64,000 bases of DNA from Arcobacteraceae bacterium (GCA_023229945.1 JALNYH010000006.1:60049-124048); one strand, 5' to 3'; positions 26,411 through 35,633 are shown, numbered from the stretch's first letter. Notes: generated by a model from the sequence alone, not told the origin. Program-made: numbers and translations.

Positions 26411-27406
26411 TTATTTAGAACCGACAAACTTCACCATATCTACAAGTCTGCTACTATATCCCCACTCATTATCATACCAAGCAAGAACTTTTACTGTTTT
26501 TTTATCCACAACACTTGTCATATCAGGGATAAAAGTAGCACTATAAGTACTTCCTATAAAGTCACTTGATACTCTTTTTTCTGTATCGATTTCAATCAAA
26601 CCTTTGAAAGCTCCAAGACTAGCTTTTTGCATAGCTTCATTTACTTCTTCTTTTGTAACTTCTTTTTTAAGATTTGCAGTCAAATCCACTACTGATACAT
26701 CAGCAGTTGGTACTCTCATAGCATATCCGTTTAGTTTGCCTTGAAGATGAGGCATTACAAGCCCTATAGCTTTTGCTGCACCTGTAGATGTTGGTATCAT
26801 ATTGATAGCTGCGGCTCTTGCTCTTCTTTTGTCTTTTTTGTGTTTTACATCAAGGATATTTTGATCATTTGTATATGAGTGAATTGTAGTCATAAGTCCA
26901 TTTTCCATACCAAATGTATCATCAAGTACTTTACAAATAGGAGCTAGGCAGTTGGTCGTACAACTTGCATTTGAAATGATTGCTTCACCTTTGTATCCAT
27001 CTGTGTTTATATTGAGTACATATGTTGGTGTATCATCACTAGCAGGTGCACTCATAACGACTTTTTTTACACCATCTTTTAGGTAAGGTTTGCATTTTTC
27101 TGTTGTCAAAAACGCTCCAGTACACTCTATTACAACTTCAGCTCCACACTCTCCAAATCCAAGCTCTTTTGGGTCTCTAGTAGAGAAAATTCTCACTTTT
27201 TTGCCATTAATTAACATATTGTTTTCATCCAAAATCTCAGCTTCTACACCTGTGTGAACACTATCATATTTCAAAAGATATCTTAGCATATCCATATCTG
27301 CTGTAGTATTTAGTGCAACAAGCTCCATATCATCTCTACTAGTTACAATTTTTGTAACTATGATTCCAATTCTACCAGTTCCGTTTATTGCTACTTTTAA
27401 TCCCAT
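26411..27406 (-). CDS. gap: Glyceraldehyde-3-phosphate dehydrogenase
   Basis: Oxidises glyceraldehyde-3-phosphate to 1,3-bisphosphoglycerate. The Rossmann start INGTGRIG is at residues 7-14, the catalytic Cys lies in SNASCTTNC near residue 150, and INMIPTSTGAAKAIG and WYDNEWGYSSR are conserved. The length of 331 is normal. After the second beta strand the sequence is ALNTT, with Asn where NAD-specific enzymes usually have Asp, so NADP use is possible. It heads an operon with the divergent pyruvate kinase and is divergent from pgm. Confidence 0.95.
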   Translation of the reverse strand: MGLKVAINGTGRIGIIVTKIVTSRDDMELVALNTTADMDMLRYLLKYDSVHTGVEAEILDENNMLINGKKVRIFSTRDPKELGFGECGAEVVIECTGAFLTTEKCKPYLKDGVKKVVMSAPASDDTPTYVLNINTDGYKGEAIISNASCTTNCLAPICKVLDDTFGMENGLMTTIHSYTNDQNILDVKHKKDKRRARAAAINMIPTSTGAAKAIGLVMPHLQGKLNGYAMRVPTADVSVVDLTANLKKEVTKEEVNEAMQKASLGAFKGLIEIDTEKRVSSDFIGSTYSATFIPDMTSVVDKKTVKVLAWYDNEWGYSSRLVDMVKFVGSK

Positions 27407-27427
27407 TTTATTACCTTTATATTTTAA

Positions 27428-27444
27428 CCCAAATTTAATTTGGG
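27428..27444. promoter_or_regulatory. Palindrome in the gap-pgm divergent region
   Basis: CCCAAATTTAATTTGGG has perfect 8-bp arms around a single T and lies 22 bases upstream of the gap start codon. It could be an operator for gap or a hairpin in its leader. No regulator is identified. Confidence 0.5.
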
Positions 27445-27581
27445 CTTAAGAAATTCATATACAATTATAGTTATGACCGATTGCATATTGATTACAAGTA
27501 TTATATCTAAATTTTTCTCAAAGGAATAAATTATTAATACTAAGCTATAATCATCTTTTATTATTTGTATGAGGAAGTTAC

Positions 27582-29186
27582 ATGGAAAAAATAGCTGGAC
27601 AAATTGCTCCAAAATGGATGTTGGAAAATATTGCTGACTTGGTAAGTGCATATTATACGAAAACTATTGATACAAATAATGTATCAGAACTCATTTCATT
27701 TGGTACATCAGGTCATCGTGGAAGTAGCTTGAAAAATAGTTTTAATGAAGCTCATATTTTAGCTGTTACTCAAGCTGTGGTGGATTATAGAAAAAAAGAG
27801 GGTATTAATGGAGTTTTATTTATAGGTATGGATACACATGCTCTTTCTACCCCAGCACATAAAAGTGCTTTATGTGTACTTGGTGCAAATGGTGTGAGTA
27901 CAAATTATGCAGCAAATTTTGAATACACACCAACTCCTGTAATTTCTCATGCTATCTTGACCAATAAAGGAAGTGATGGAATAGTCATCACCCCTTCACA
28001 CAACCCACCAAGTGATGGTGGATTTAAGTACAATGGCATAGATGGCGGACCTGCTGATGTGGAAGCTACAAACTGGATAGAAAACAAAGCCAACGAATAC
28101 CTCAAAAACAATCTTCTAGGGGTAAATATAATTCCCTATGAAGAAGCTATAAAGCAAGAGTTTATCAAAGAATATGATTTTGTAACCCCATATGTAAAAG
28201 ATTTGGTAAATGTAATAGATATGGAAGCTATCAAAAAATCTGGTATCAAAATAGGGGCTGATTGTATGGGTGGAAGTGGTATGAAATATTATTATGCTAT
28301 CAAGAAAATGTATGGACTTAATATGGATATTTTTAATGACACAGCTGATTTTACATTTTCATTTATGCATCTTGATCACGATGGCAAGATAAGAATGGAT
28401 TGTTCAAGCCCTTATGCTATGACTGGATTGATTGCTCTAAAAGATAACTATGATATTGCCTTTGGAAATGATACAGATTTTGATAGACACGGGATTGTGA
28501 CCAAAAGCAAAGGACTACTCAATCCAAACCATTACTTAAGTGTAGCTATAGATTATCTATCAAAAAGTAGAGATTTTGATGGGCTTGGTATTGGTAAGAC
28601 TCTAGTGAGTAGTTCTATGATTGATAGAGTGGCAAATGACAACAACAAAAAGCTTTTTGAAACACCAGTTGGGTTCAAATGGTTTGTGAAGCCTTTGATA
28701 GATGGAGAGATTTTCTTTGGTGGAGAAGAGAGTGCTGGGGCTAGTTTTTTAAGGTTTGATAAAAATGTCTGGAGTACAGATAAAGATGGAATCATACTCA
28801 ACCTTCTCTCAGCTGAAATTTTGGCAAAAACAGGGATTGATGCTGGGGAATATTATGCAAATCTTACGACCAAACACGGCGCTCCTATATATGCAAGAAT
28901 TGATGCAGTTGCCACAAGTGAGCAAAAACAAAAGTTAAAAAACCTAACACCTCAAGATATAAAATCAGATATGCTTGCAGGTGAAAAAATAGAAAGTATC
29001 TTGACCACGGCAAGTAATGGTGCCAAAATAGGTGGACTAAAAGTAAATGCAAAAAACGGTTGGTTTGCACTTAGACCATCTGGAACAGAAGATGTTTATA
29101 AGATTTATGCAGAGAGTTTTATAAATGAAGAGCATTTAAAACAAATTCAAACAGACGCAAAAAAAATTGTTGATAGTTTATTTTAG
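27582..29186 (+). CDS. pgm: Phosphoglucomutase (alpha-D-glucose specific)
   Basis: Interconverts glucose-1-phosphate and glucose-6-phosphate, joining glycogen turnover to glycolysis. The substrate loop SFGTSGHRGSS is near residue 42, the phosphoserine loop TPSHNPPSDGG near 145, the metal-binding FGNDTDFDRHG near 303, and the sugar-binding GGEESAGASF near 384. The C-terminal phosphate loop is RPSGTED. At 534 residues it matches the long E. coli Pgm type. An AGGAAG ribosome site precedes the ATG. It leads a plus-strand operon with the acyl-CoA synthetase (9-base gap) and NDH-2. Confidence 0.95.
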   Translation: MEKIAGQIAPKWMLENIADLVSAYYTKTIDTNNVSELISFGTSGHRGSSLKNSFNEAHILAVTQAVVDYRKKEGINGVLFIGMDTHALSTPAHKSALCVLGANGVSTNYAANFEYTPTPVISHAILTNKGSDGIVITPSHNPPSDGGFKYNGIDGGPADVEATNWIENKANEYLKNNLLGVNIIPYEEAIKQEFIKEYDFVTPYVKDLVNVIDMEAIKKSGIKIGADCMGGSGMKYYYAIKKMYGLNMDIFNDTADFTFSFMHLDHDGKIRMDCSSPYAMTGLIALKDNYDIAFGNDTDFDRHGIVTKSKGLLNPNHYLSVAIDYLSKSRDFDGLGIGKTLVSSSMIDRVANDNNKKLFETPVGFKWFVKPLIDGEIFFGGEESAGASFLRFDKNVWSTDKDGIILNLLSAEILAKTGIDAGEYYANLTTKHGAPIYARIDAVATSEQKQKLKNLTPQDIKSDMLAGEKIESILTTASNGAKIGGLKVNAKNGWFALRPSGTEDVYKIYAESFINEEHLKQIQTDAKKIVDSLF

Positions 29187-29194
29187 GAGTATCC

Positions 29195-31132
29195 ATGAAA
29201 GAATCAGAAATTTACGAACAGCTTACAAGTTTTGGATTTAAAACACCAAATTTTTGTTCATTTAAGCTAAATGACCCACTACCAAAGATTGACTTTTATC
29301 CAGTAGCACTAAAAATTGAGTCTCCTAAAGTAGTACACAAAAGTGATTTTGGTGGAGTGATTTTGAGTATTCCAAATGAGATGGTATTAAAAGAAGCTAT
29401 AAAAGAAATCATCTCAAATGTAGCCCAAAAAGGTGTAGAGCTTGATAGTAGTGATGGATTTATAGTGACTGCTATGACCAAAGGTGTAGAAGTATATGTG
29501 GGTGTAGTAGATGATGAGATTTTTGGCAAAGTTATCCTTTTTGGAAAAGGTGGAGTTTATCTTGAGATGTACAAAGATGTATGTTATATAGATACAAAAG
29601 CTAGTGATGAAGAGATAATAAGAGCTATAAAAAGCACAAAAATTTCAAAAGTTTTTGACAATTTCAGAGGTACAAAAATAGATATTCGTCTTGGAGTTGA
29701 GTTCATCAAAAAAGTGCAGTTATTTGTAGAACAAAATCCAGATATTATAGAGCTTGATTTCAATCCTGTGATATTAAATCAAGATGGGTTTACTATAGTA
29801 GATAGTAGAATAAAAAAAGGTGTACCTTTTGAGCAAAAAGAGCTTCCAAGAAATAGACCAAATTTCTTTGAAAATCAAAAAATAGCAGTCATTGGAGCAA
29901 GTGAGCAAGAGCTAAAAGTAGGGTATGCAGTAGCTAAAAACTCACTGATTAGTCATTGTGATGTATATTTTATCAACCAAAAGGGTGGATATTTGTTTGG
30001 TAGAGAGCTTTATACAAAAGTTAGCCATCTTCCAACTGATATAGATACAGCTGTTATTACTATCCCATCAAAGTTTGTATTAGAAGTGATAGAAGAGTTG
30101 ATACAAAAAAATATTAAAAACTTAGTAATTATTAGTGCAGGGTTCAAAGAAGTAGGGGATTTGACCAGTGAAGATAAGATAAAAGAACTTGCAAATATTC
30201 ACAACTTCAATATAATAGGACCAAATTGTTTAGGGTATTTCAATGGAAATAAAAATCTAAATCTAACATTTGGAACAGACCATGTACTAAAAGGAAATCT
30301 TGCCCTTTTATCACAATCAGGTGCAGTACTTTCGGCTCTTATGGACAAAGCTTATGTCAATAACATAGGGTTTTCTCATATAGTATCTGTTGGAAATATG
30401 GTTGATTTGAATTTTGCTCAGATGATAGAGATGTTAAATGAAGATGAACTTTGTCAATATATATCCATATATGCAGAAGGTATCAAAGATGGCAAAAGAT
30501 TTTTACAAGCTATAAGAAATTCCAAAAAACCAATATATATTTTCAAAACAGGGAAAAACGAAGCATCCAAAAAAGCAGCCTTTAGCCATACGGGAAATCT
30601 AAGTGGAAATTATGATATGTTCAAAGGGCTGATTCAAAGTGTAGGGAGTAAAATACAAGACAATATTGAAGCATTGCTTTTCAATCCCTTAAATGTAGTA
30701 GAAAATATCTTGATAGTGACCAATGCAGGAGGTCCTGCATCTATTTTGACAGATTATATTATAGACAAAGGGAAAAAAATGTATGAGTTGAGTGACGCAG
30801 AAATTGCATTACTTGATAGTGTACTTCCTTTTAACTGGCCCAAATCAAACCCAGTAGATATAATAGGTGATGCGATGTGTGATAGATACGAAAAGACTTT
30901 GGATATTGTGACAAAGTTTGATAAAGTTGATATGATATATGTACTTATAACACCACAGTTTATGACAGATTGTCTAGCAATTGCAGAGTTGTTTGTCAAA
31001 TACAAAAATAGCGACAAGAAAATAATCCCTATATTCTTAGGTGGAGAACTAGTAAAAGATGCTCTTACATATCTTAGAGCTCATAAGATTTTATCATTTA
31101 CTTCTACCCAAGAAGCATCAGCATTTTTATAA
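29195..31132 (+). CDS. ADP-forming acyl-CoA (acetyl-CoA) synthetase, beta-alpha order
   Basis: Would convert acyl-CoA, ADP and phosphate to acid, CoA and ATP, a fermentative energy-saving step. The ATP-grasp domain is at the N-terminus (about 1-220; LKIESPKVVHKSDFGG and IELDFNPV). The CoA-binding domain follows (IAVIGASE near 231; IIGPNCLGY near 344), then the ligase domain with the phospho-histidine in FSHTGNLSG near residue 468. At 645 residues it is somewhat shorter than the usual fused form of about 700. The order of parts (ATP-grasp first) is reversed from common bacterial alpha-beta fusions. It lies between pgm and ndh in one operon. A protein acetyltransferase of the Pat type is less likely because no GNAT domain is present. 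Confidence 0.85.
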   Translation: MKESEIYEQLTSFGFKTPNFCSFKLNDPLPKIDFYPVALKIESPKVVHKSDFGGVILSIPNEMVLKEAIKEIISNVAQKGVELDSSDGFIVTAMTKGVEVYVGVVDDEIFGKVILFGKGGVYLEMYKDVCYIDTKASDEEIIRAIKSTKISKVFDNFRGTKIDIRLGVEFIKKVQLFVEQNPDIIELDFNPVILNQDGFTIVDSRIKKGVPFEQKELPRNRPNFFENQKIAVIGASEQELKVGYAVAKNSLISHCDVYFINQKGGYLFGRELYTKVSHLPTDIDTAVITIPSKFVLEVIEELIQKNIKNLVIISAGFKEVGDLTSEDKIKELANIHNFNIIGPNCLGYFNGNKNLNLTFGTDHVLKGNLALLSQSGAVLSALMDKAYVNNIGFSHIVSVGNMVDLNFAQMIEMLNEDELCQYISIYAEGIKDGKRFLQAIRNSKKPIYIFKTGKNEASKKAAFSHTGNLSGNYDMFKGLIQSVGSKIQDNIEALLFNPLNVVENILIVTNAGGPASILTDYIIDKGKKMYELSDAEIALLDSVLPFNWPKSNPVDIIGDAMCDRYEKTLDIVTKFDKVDMIYVLITPQFMTDCLAIAELFVKYKNSDKKIIPIFLGGELVKDALTYLRAHKILSFTSTQEASAFL

Positions 31133-31143
31133 AGAGGTCACAA

Positions 31144-32331
31144 GTGAAAAAAGTAGTAATTTTAGGTGGAGGATATGCTGGAATTTATGCATTGAGGGAG
31201 CTTATCAAAGAGCCTCATATCAAAATCACACTCATAGATAAACACACATATCACAATATCCAGCCAGAAGTGTATGACCTAATAGCAAACAAAGCAAATA
31301 TGGCAGATGTTACTATAGATTTGGCAAGTTTGTGTGCAGGTGTCAAGCACTCTTATGTGGAGTACAAAAACTTAAGAGTTGTTGATATTGATTTTGACAA
31401 AAAAGAGATTTATACACAAGAAAAAGAGATAGTGGTGTATGATTATTTGATTATTGCCATCGGAGGAAGGACACTTTTCCCAAGAAATATAGAAGGTCTC
31501 AATCATACAGATGATTTGAAAAAACTTCATAAAGCACTTTTTTTCAAACAAAGCTTTGAAACTCAGCTATTCAACAAAGTAAGTGATGGTGCAAAAAAAT
31601 GTGACAAAACTCATATCGCAGTAATAGGTGCTGGGCTTAGTGGTGTAGAAATAGCAGCAGAGATGGCTTATTATGCCAAAAAATTCTTTGAGCGAGGGAG
31701 TTTTGCATGTGATAACTTTAGGATATCACTTATCAGCTCAGGTTCTACCATATTGTCTGGATTTGATAAAGAGATAGTAAAAATGTCACATGATAGACTC
31801 AAAGAGCTCAAAATAAACATCGTCACCAATTCCAAAATGACAGGGTGTGATAATGAATACCTATACCTTGATAATGGTACAAAAATAAGATATGCCTTTA
31901 TAGTCTTCGCTGGTGGAGTGGAAGCATCAAACTTGGCTACAAAACTAAATCTATCCAAAAATACAAAAAACCAAATCATAGTAAGAGATACTTTGCAAAC
32001 AAAAGAGTATGACAATGTTTTTGCAATAGGAGATATTGCCGAGATTAAGGATGCTCAAGGTACAAAAATGCCAGCGAATGTGACAGTAGCTAGAGCTACA
32101 GGGATATGTTGTGCCAAAAATATAATAAATAGCATCAAAGACAAGCCCCTACATGAGTGTAATCCCAAACTACAAGGTACATTGATAGCCCTTGGTGGAA
32201 GATACGCAGTATGCGACTTGTACGGAGTAGTCAAACTAAAAGGCTTCTTAGGATATCTTATCAAACAATTTGTATTTTTGACATACAAACTACCCCTTCT
32301 TCATATCATTAAAAACGCTCATAAAAAATAA
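31144..32331 (+). CDS. Type II NADH dehydrogenase-like FAD oxidoreductase
   Basis: 395-residue flavoprotein with two Rossmann folds: LGGGYAGIYALREL at residues 7-20 for FAD, and VIGAGLSGVEIAAEM near 163 for NAD(P)H. DNVFAIGDIAEI gives the second FAD contact. The hydrophobic, basic C-terminus (about 365-395) fits the membrane-anchoring helices of NDH-2 enzymes, which pass electrons to quinone without pumping protons. The start is GTG with AAAGAGG at good spacing. It ends an operon with pgm and the acyl-CoA synthetase; reoxidising glycolytic NADH is a likely role. A terminator follows directly. Confidence 0.85.
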   Translation: MKKVVILGGGYAGIYALRELIKEPHIKITLIDKHTYHNIQPEVYDLIANKANMADVTIDLASLCAGVKHSYVEYKNLRVVDIDFDKKEIYTQEKEIVVYDYLIIAIGGRTLFPRNIEGLNHTDDLKKLHKALFFKQSFETQLFNKVSDGAKKCDKTHIAVIGAGLSGVEIAAEMAYYAKKFFERGSFACDNFRISLISSGSTILSGFDKEIVKMSHDRLKELKINIVTNSKMTGCDNEYLYLDNGTKIRYAFIVFAGGVEASNLATKLNLSKNTKNQIIVRDTLQTKEYDNVFAIGDIAEIKDAQGTKMPANVTVARATGICCAKNIINSIKDKPLHECNPKLQGTLIALGGRYAVCDLYGVVKLKGFLGYLIKQFVFLTYKLPLLHIIKNAHKK

Positions 32332-32335
32332 AATA

Positions 32336-32362
32336 AAACGCTTGGTTTCAAACTAAGCGTTT
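32336..32362 (+). terminator. Terminator after NDH-2 gene
   Basis: AAACGCTT and AAGCGTTT form an 8-bp stem around a GTTTCAAAC-type loop, starting 4 bases after the stop. The T-rich ATTTTTTAT follows about 10 bases later. Confidence 0.7.
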
Positions 32363-32835
32363 ATGCCAATATTTTTTATACTATTTTATAACATAATTAT
32401 AATTTTTTTACACAAAATATAATAATCTATCAACTAATTAACACTTTATTCTATATTTTATGAATAAAACATCATAAAATCACAATATTAGAACTTACTT
32501 TAACTAAAAATAATGAAAATAATCATACATTTTTCATACTATTTATTATAATATATAATTATAAAAATTAGTATAAGAATGAGTATGTTTAAATAAAAAT
32601 TATCCATAGAATAATTTTCTGTTATTTTAATAAAGTTCCAATATTAGGAGTATTCTTGGCTATATAAACTTAAAAAAATTATAATATGGACTAACAATTT
32701 ATACAGTTTATTAGTAAATAATATAATTATATTAAAATATCATTATATTTTATATTAGTTTAAGTAAGATTTATATATTATTCAGTTATTAGTATATCTT
32801 AAAGTTTACTAAGTAGATTATATTAAGGTTTGTAA
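32363..32835. other. AT-rich gap upstream of pilus-like locus
   Basis: About 470 bases, extremely AT-rich, without a convincing ORF or RNA gene. Several TATAAT-like boxes are possible because of composition, so none is called. It probably holds the promoter of the pilus-like locus. No sigma-54 GG-N10-GC pair was seen on a scan by eye. Confidence 0.6.
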
Positions 32836-33372
32836 TTGGCTTATTTTATAGCATCTATTATTAGTGTTGTTGCTGCTACGATTATCCTTCTTACTAGATT
32901 TGAAGCTGATGATAGTCAGATTAAATCTGAACTTGAACAAATGAAAGTTATGTTTAGTGCTGTTGATGGTTTTGTAAATACATATGTCAACTCAGGCGAA
33001 AGCATAGCAAGTATCAATTTTCAAGTTTTGGGTGATAATGCAATATTACTAAATAATATGGTGGTAACACAAGTAGGTGGAGATGATTTCAGATCAACAG
33101 TTACATTCCCAAATAATCGAGTAGTATGGCAGATTATTCCAAACATAAATGACAGTAGTTCTTATAAGCTACTAGTCAATATGACAAATAATGCCACACT
33201 TATGAGTAAAGCCAGATTTTCTGAAAGCTTTGTAGGAAGAGAGTATTGTCAAAAGATGCTTTTTGGAGATTTTGAAAATAGTTCCAACTCTTACAACCTA
33301 GCTACAAGCGATTTTGAAAATAACGGTGGAACAAATAGTGATGGTTTGTTTGCGTGTATTGTTTATAAATAA
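32836..33372 (+). CDS. Pilin-like protein, first gene of pilus-like locus
   Basis: 178 residues. One hydrophobic helix occupies about residues 3-19 and is followed directly by a charged amphipathic helix (DDSQIKSELEQMKVMF), as in mature type IV pilins and pseudopilins. A globular tail follows, with a Cys near 138 and another four residues from the C-terminus that could form a disulfide. No leader peptide or Gly-Glu cleavage site precedes the helix, which is unusual. The start is TTG with AAGG 7 bases upstream. No ATG lies nearby. Grouping as a minor pilin is by architecture and position, not by recognised homology. Confidence 0.65.
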   Translation: MAYFIASIISVVAATIILLTRFEADDSQIKSELEQMKVMFSAVDGFVNTYVNSGESIASINFQVLGDNAILLNNMVVTQVGGDDFRSTVTFPNNRVVWQIIPNINDSSSYKLLVNMTNNATLMSKARFSESFVGREYCQKMLFGDFENSSNSYNLATSDFENNGGTNSDGLFACIVYK

Positions 33373-33417
33373 TTTGCACTTTAAACTTATACTTCAACAA
33401 AAACTAAGGAGAAAAAT

Positions 33418-34101
33418 ATGCCACAACTGATAGCAATGATTATAGTAGTAGTAGGAGCAATGATTTATATGTTCCAAACATTCGGGGGAACTGGTGATAA
33501 AATAGAGGGTATCGCACAAAAGACAAGTATTATTACAGAGATTAATAATATTAAGAATGGTGTTAAACTGGCAGCAAGATCTGAACATATAGAAGCAGTA
33601 GCAAAAGCTAATACAGATGCAGTTACTAATTTGACAGGATTAGCGGCAATGAACTATTTTGCTCAGCAAATTAATGAGCAATTAACAAGTGTAGCTCCAG
33701 CGGCGATTGCTAATGAATATAATGCTATCTCTTTTGGTGGAGTTGCTGGAACTAATAATGCAGCAACTGCTATTGGGGACAGAGCTGCAATGAGAATAAG
33801 TTTAGTTACCATTAATGCAAATAGAGTACCTGGAATATATGTAGAATTTGGTGGATTATTAGCTGATTCTGCAGGATTTTTGGAAACACAAATAGCAACA
33901 GATTTGGCCTCAATAGCTAGAATAGATAGACATGCAACAGCTGTCCCTACTACTGCAAGTGCTGATACTTGGGGTGGTGCTACAACTGGAACTGATGCTA
34001 GAATTCCAGCAGCTACTGGAGCTGGTACAAATACAGCAAATGATGGAAGATTTATTATATATTTCAACGATTTTGCAGCAAATGAAGTAGTTTTACCATA
34101 A
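33418..34101 (+). CDS. Probable major pilin-like subunit
   Basis: 227 residues. A hydrophobic helix (about 3-20, LIAMIIVVVGAMIYMF) is followed by an amphipathic stretch and a Gly-, Ala- and Thr-rich tail, typical of an abundant surface subunit. The codon composition is visibly less AT-rich than its neighbours because of those residues. It has the strongest ribosome site of the locus (AAGGAGAAAAAT) and is followed by two strong hairpins, so it can be expressed at a higher level than downstream genes. As with its neighbours, no prepilin leader is seen. It could instead be a major pseudopilin of a secretion machine. Confidence 0.65.
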   Translation: MPQLIAMIIVVVGAMIYMFQTFGGTGDKIEGIAQKTSIITEINNIKNGVKLAARSEHIEAVAKANTDAVTNLTGLAAMNYFAQQINEQLTSVAPAAIANEYNAISFGGVAGTNNAATAIGDRAAMRISLVTINANRVPGIYVEFGGLLADSAGFLETQIATDLASIARIDRHATAVPTTASADTWGGATTGTDARIPAATGAGTNTANDGRFIIYFNDFAANEVVLP

Positions 34102-34107
34102 TACTAT

Positions 34108-34133
34108 AAAACTTAGGATTCTTCCTAAGTTTT
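34108..34133 (+). terminator. Strong hairpin after probable major pilin
   Basis: An 11-bp perfect stem, AAAACTTAGGA and TCCTAAGTTTT, surrounds TTCT, starts 6 bases after the stop and is followed by T-rich sequence. It would attenuate read-through into the machinery genes or protect the 3' end of the pilin mRNA. Confidence 0.85.
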
Positions 34134-34150
34134 ATTTATATAAGTTAGAG

Positions 34151-34176
34151 CTAAAAGCTTGATTATAAGCTTTTAG
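34151..34176 (+). terminator. Second hairpin before the next pilus-like gene
   Basis: A perfect 10-bp stem, CTAAAAGCTT and AAGCTTTTAG, surrounds GATTAT; a run of five T follows 9 bases later. It is in tandem with the hairpin at 34108-34133. Confidence 0.75.
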
Positions 34177-34206
34177 TTATAGCTTTTTAAATAAGAAAGG
34201 TTATAT

Positions 34207-34932
34207 ATGTATTCCAATATCTTTCTCTCAGTCGGACTTGTGATAGCTGGTATTATTTTTGCAAGTGCTACTTATAAGTCATATAGTGATGTACAAGAAG
34301 CAAAGCAGATACAAGAAAACTATGAAATAATTTCTGAGATTAAATCTCTTTTGGCATCAGAGTACAACAAAAGTACAAAAGAGATTACAAGAGATGAAAT
34401 AATGGCGCATTTGCCTTCAGGTGAATATTGGGAAAAAGTTCTTTTAATAAATCGTGATTTAAGCTCAACTTTGGCAAATGACGAGCTTATAAATATAGAT
34501 GGCAATATAGTCATAAGTAGTGAAGAAAAAATCAAACTTTTAGCACTTAGAAGTAAACTTCGCACTATTCAAGATTTGAGTGACTATACAGAAGATCAAA
34601 ACAAAAAAATTACATATGATGTGTGGGTTGATAAACAAAGCCCCCTTCATAAAGACAATATTATAAGTTTTAATATAGACAAAGTAATAGAGATTGCATA
34701 TATCAATAAGGATAGTACTAATTTTGAAACAGATTTTAATAATATCTTGGATGAATATACTCCTTATAATGAGATATATCAAAATCTACTTAATACTGAG
34801 GATGAAGTTATTACAGATGAAGAATTAAAAATAAGAAAACAAACTTATTTCAAAGAAAAAATACAAGAAAAACTACAATTTAGTAAAAACACTAAAGATA
34901 TGGAGATTTACGAGTTGGTAAAAAGTTTATGA
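34207..34932 (+). CDS. Membrane-anchored pilin-like/assembly protein
   Basis: 241 residues. The N-terminal hydrophobic helix (about 4-22, IFLSVGLVIAGIIFA) is followed by a long charged helical segment (SYSDVQEAKQIQENYEII) and a mostly acidic, helical, exported tail. The layout matches the two pilin-like proteins upstream but the tail is larger. It could be a minor pilin or a bitopic assembly factor. The stop overlaps the next start (ATGA). The family is not recognised. Confidence 0.6.
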   Translation: MYSNIFLSVGLVIAGIIFASATYKSYSDVQEAKQIQENYEIISEIKSLLASEYNKSTKEITRDEIMAHLPSGEYWEKVLLINRDLSSTLANDELINIDGNIVISSEEKIKLLALRSKLRTIQDLSDYTEDQNKKITYDVWVDKQSPLHKDNIISFNIDKVIEIAYINKDSTNFETDFNNILDEYTPYNEIYQNLLNTEDEVITDEELKIRKQTYFKEKIQEKLQFSKNTKDMEIYELVKSL

Positions 34933-35633
34933 TTAAATATTTATATATACTTATATTGATTACAACCATTGTATATGCAGATTTGAATGATTTTGGTACA
35001 AGACAAGATGTCTTGCAACAAATAAAACAAATTATACTTGATGAAGAGTCTATAGCAAATGCTTATGAAAGATATATCATAAAAAATTACAATATCCCAT
35101 CTTCAATAACAACTCTTAAAACTGCTGATTATCTTGGAACTACTTTTGGGGTCTTAGATAATACATATTTCAACAACTTTGTATTATCTACCCAAAGTAT
35201 AAACTACAGACTCAAAGAAAATCTTAGTGCTGATATCAATCTAAAATCTTTATATGAGAGCAATACCTTTCGGGAAAAAACTTTTTTTTACAATGGAAAA
35301 ATTTATTTCAAAATTGAAGATGATTTAGCAAAAAATATATTTACATTAGTAACCACCCAAGGCTCAGGACTAAACAACTGTACCGATATACCAAAAAGAC
35401 AATATTGTATCAAAGATAATCATATCTATATGTTTACCACAAACGCTCAAAATGTATTGATAATGTATTATTATATTGAGAAGTTCAAAACGGGTCCTTT
35501 GGTAATCAGTAATGATACATCATTATATGATACAAGAAATGAATTTAAACATTTGCCTTTTGGTATATTGATGTATGACCTTGATGGTGTAAAATATATC
35601 AAAACTTCAACATCTTTAGAAAAGGTAAAATAA
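34929..35633 (+). CDS. Secreted protein with shared N-terminal module (copy 1)
   Basis: 234 residues with a Sec-type signal peptide (IKYLYILILITTIVYA, about 1-18). The mature start carries a module also seen in the genes at 35634, 36349 and 44813: an acidic helix with EESIAxAYxxYI, then IPSS, then YLGxxF, and further on a LYxxxxxRxKT segment. Two Cys pairs near residues 154-167 could form disulfides. No enzyme motif is visible. As one of four paralogues in a pilus-like operon it may be an exported pilus-associated or tip protein. It is coupled to the upstream gene by ATGA. Confidence 0.65.
   Translation: MIKYLYILILITTIVYADLNDFGTRQDVLQQIKQIILDEESIANAYERYIIKNYNIPSSITTLKTADYLGTTFGVLDNTYFNNFVLSTQSINYRLKENLSADINLKSLYESNTFREKTFFYNGKIYFKIEDDLAKNIFTLVTTQGSGLNNCTDIPKRQYCIKDNHIYMFTTNAQNVLIMYYYIEKFKTGPLVISNDTSLYDTRNEFKHLPFGILMYDLDGVKYIKTSTSLEKVK

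Noticed and set aside
32363..32835. Small RNA or leader gene in the AT-rich gap
   Set aside because: Composition allows many weak boxes and stems; nothing rises above background.
33663..34067. 134-residue minus-strand ORF opposite the major pilin-like gene
   Set aside because: It is open because of the Ala/Gly/Thr-rich coding of the plus strand; there is no ribosome site or plausible domain.
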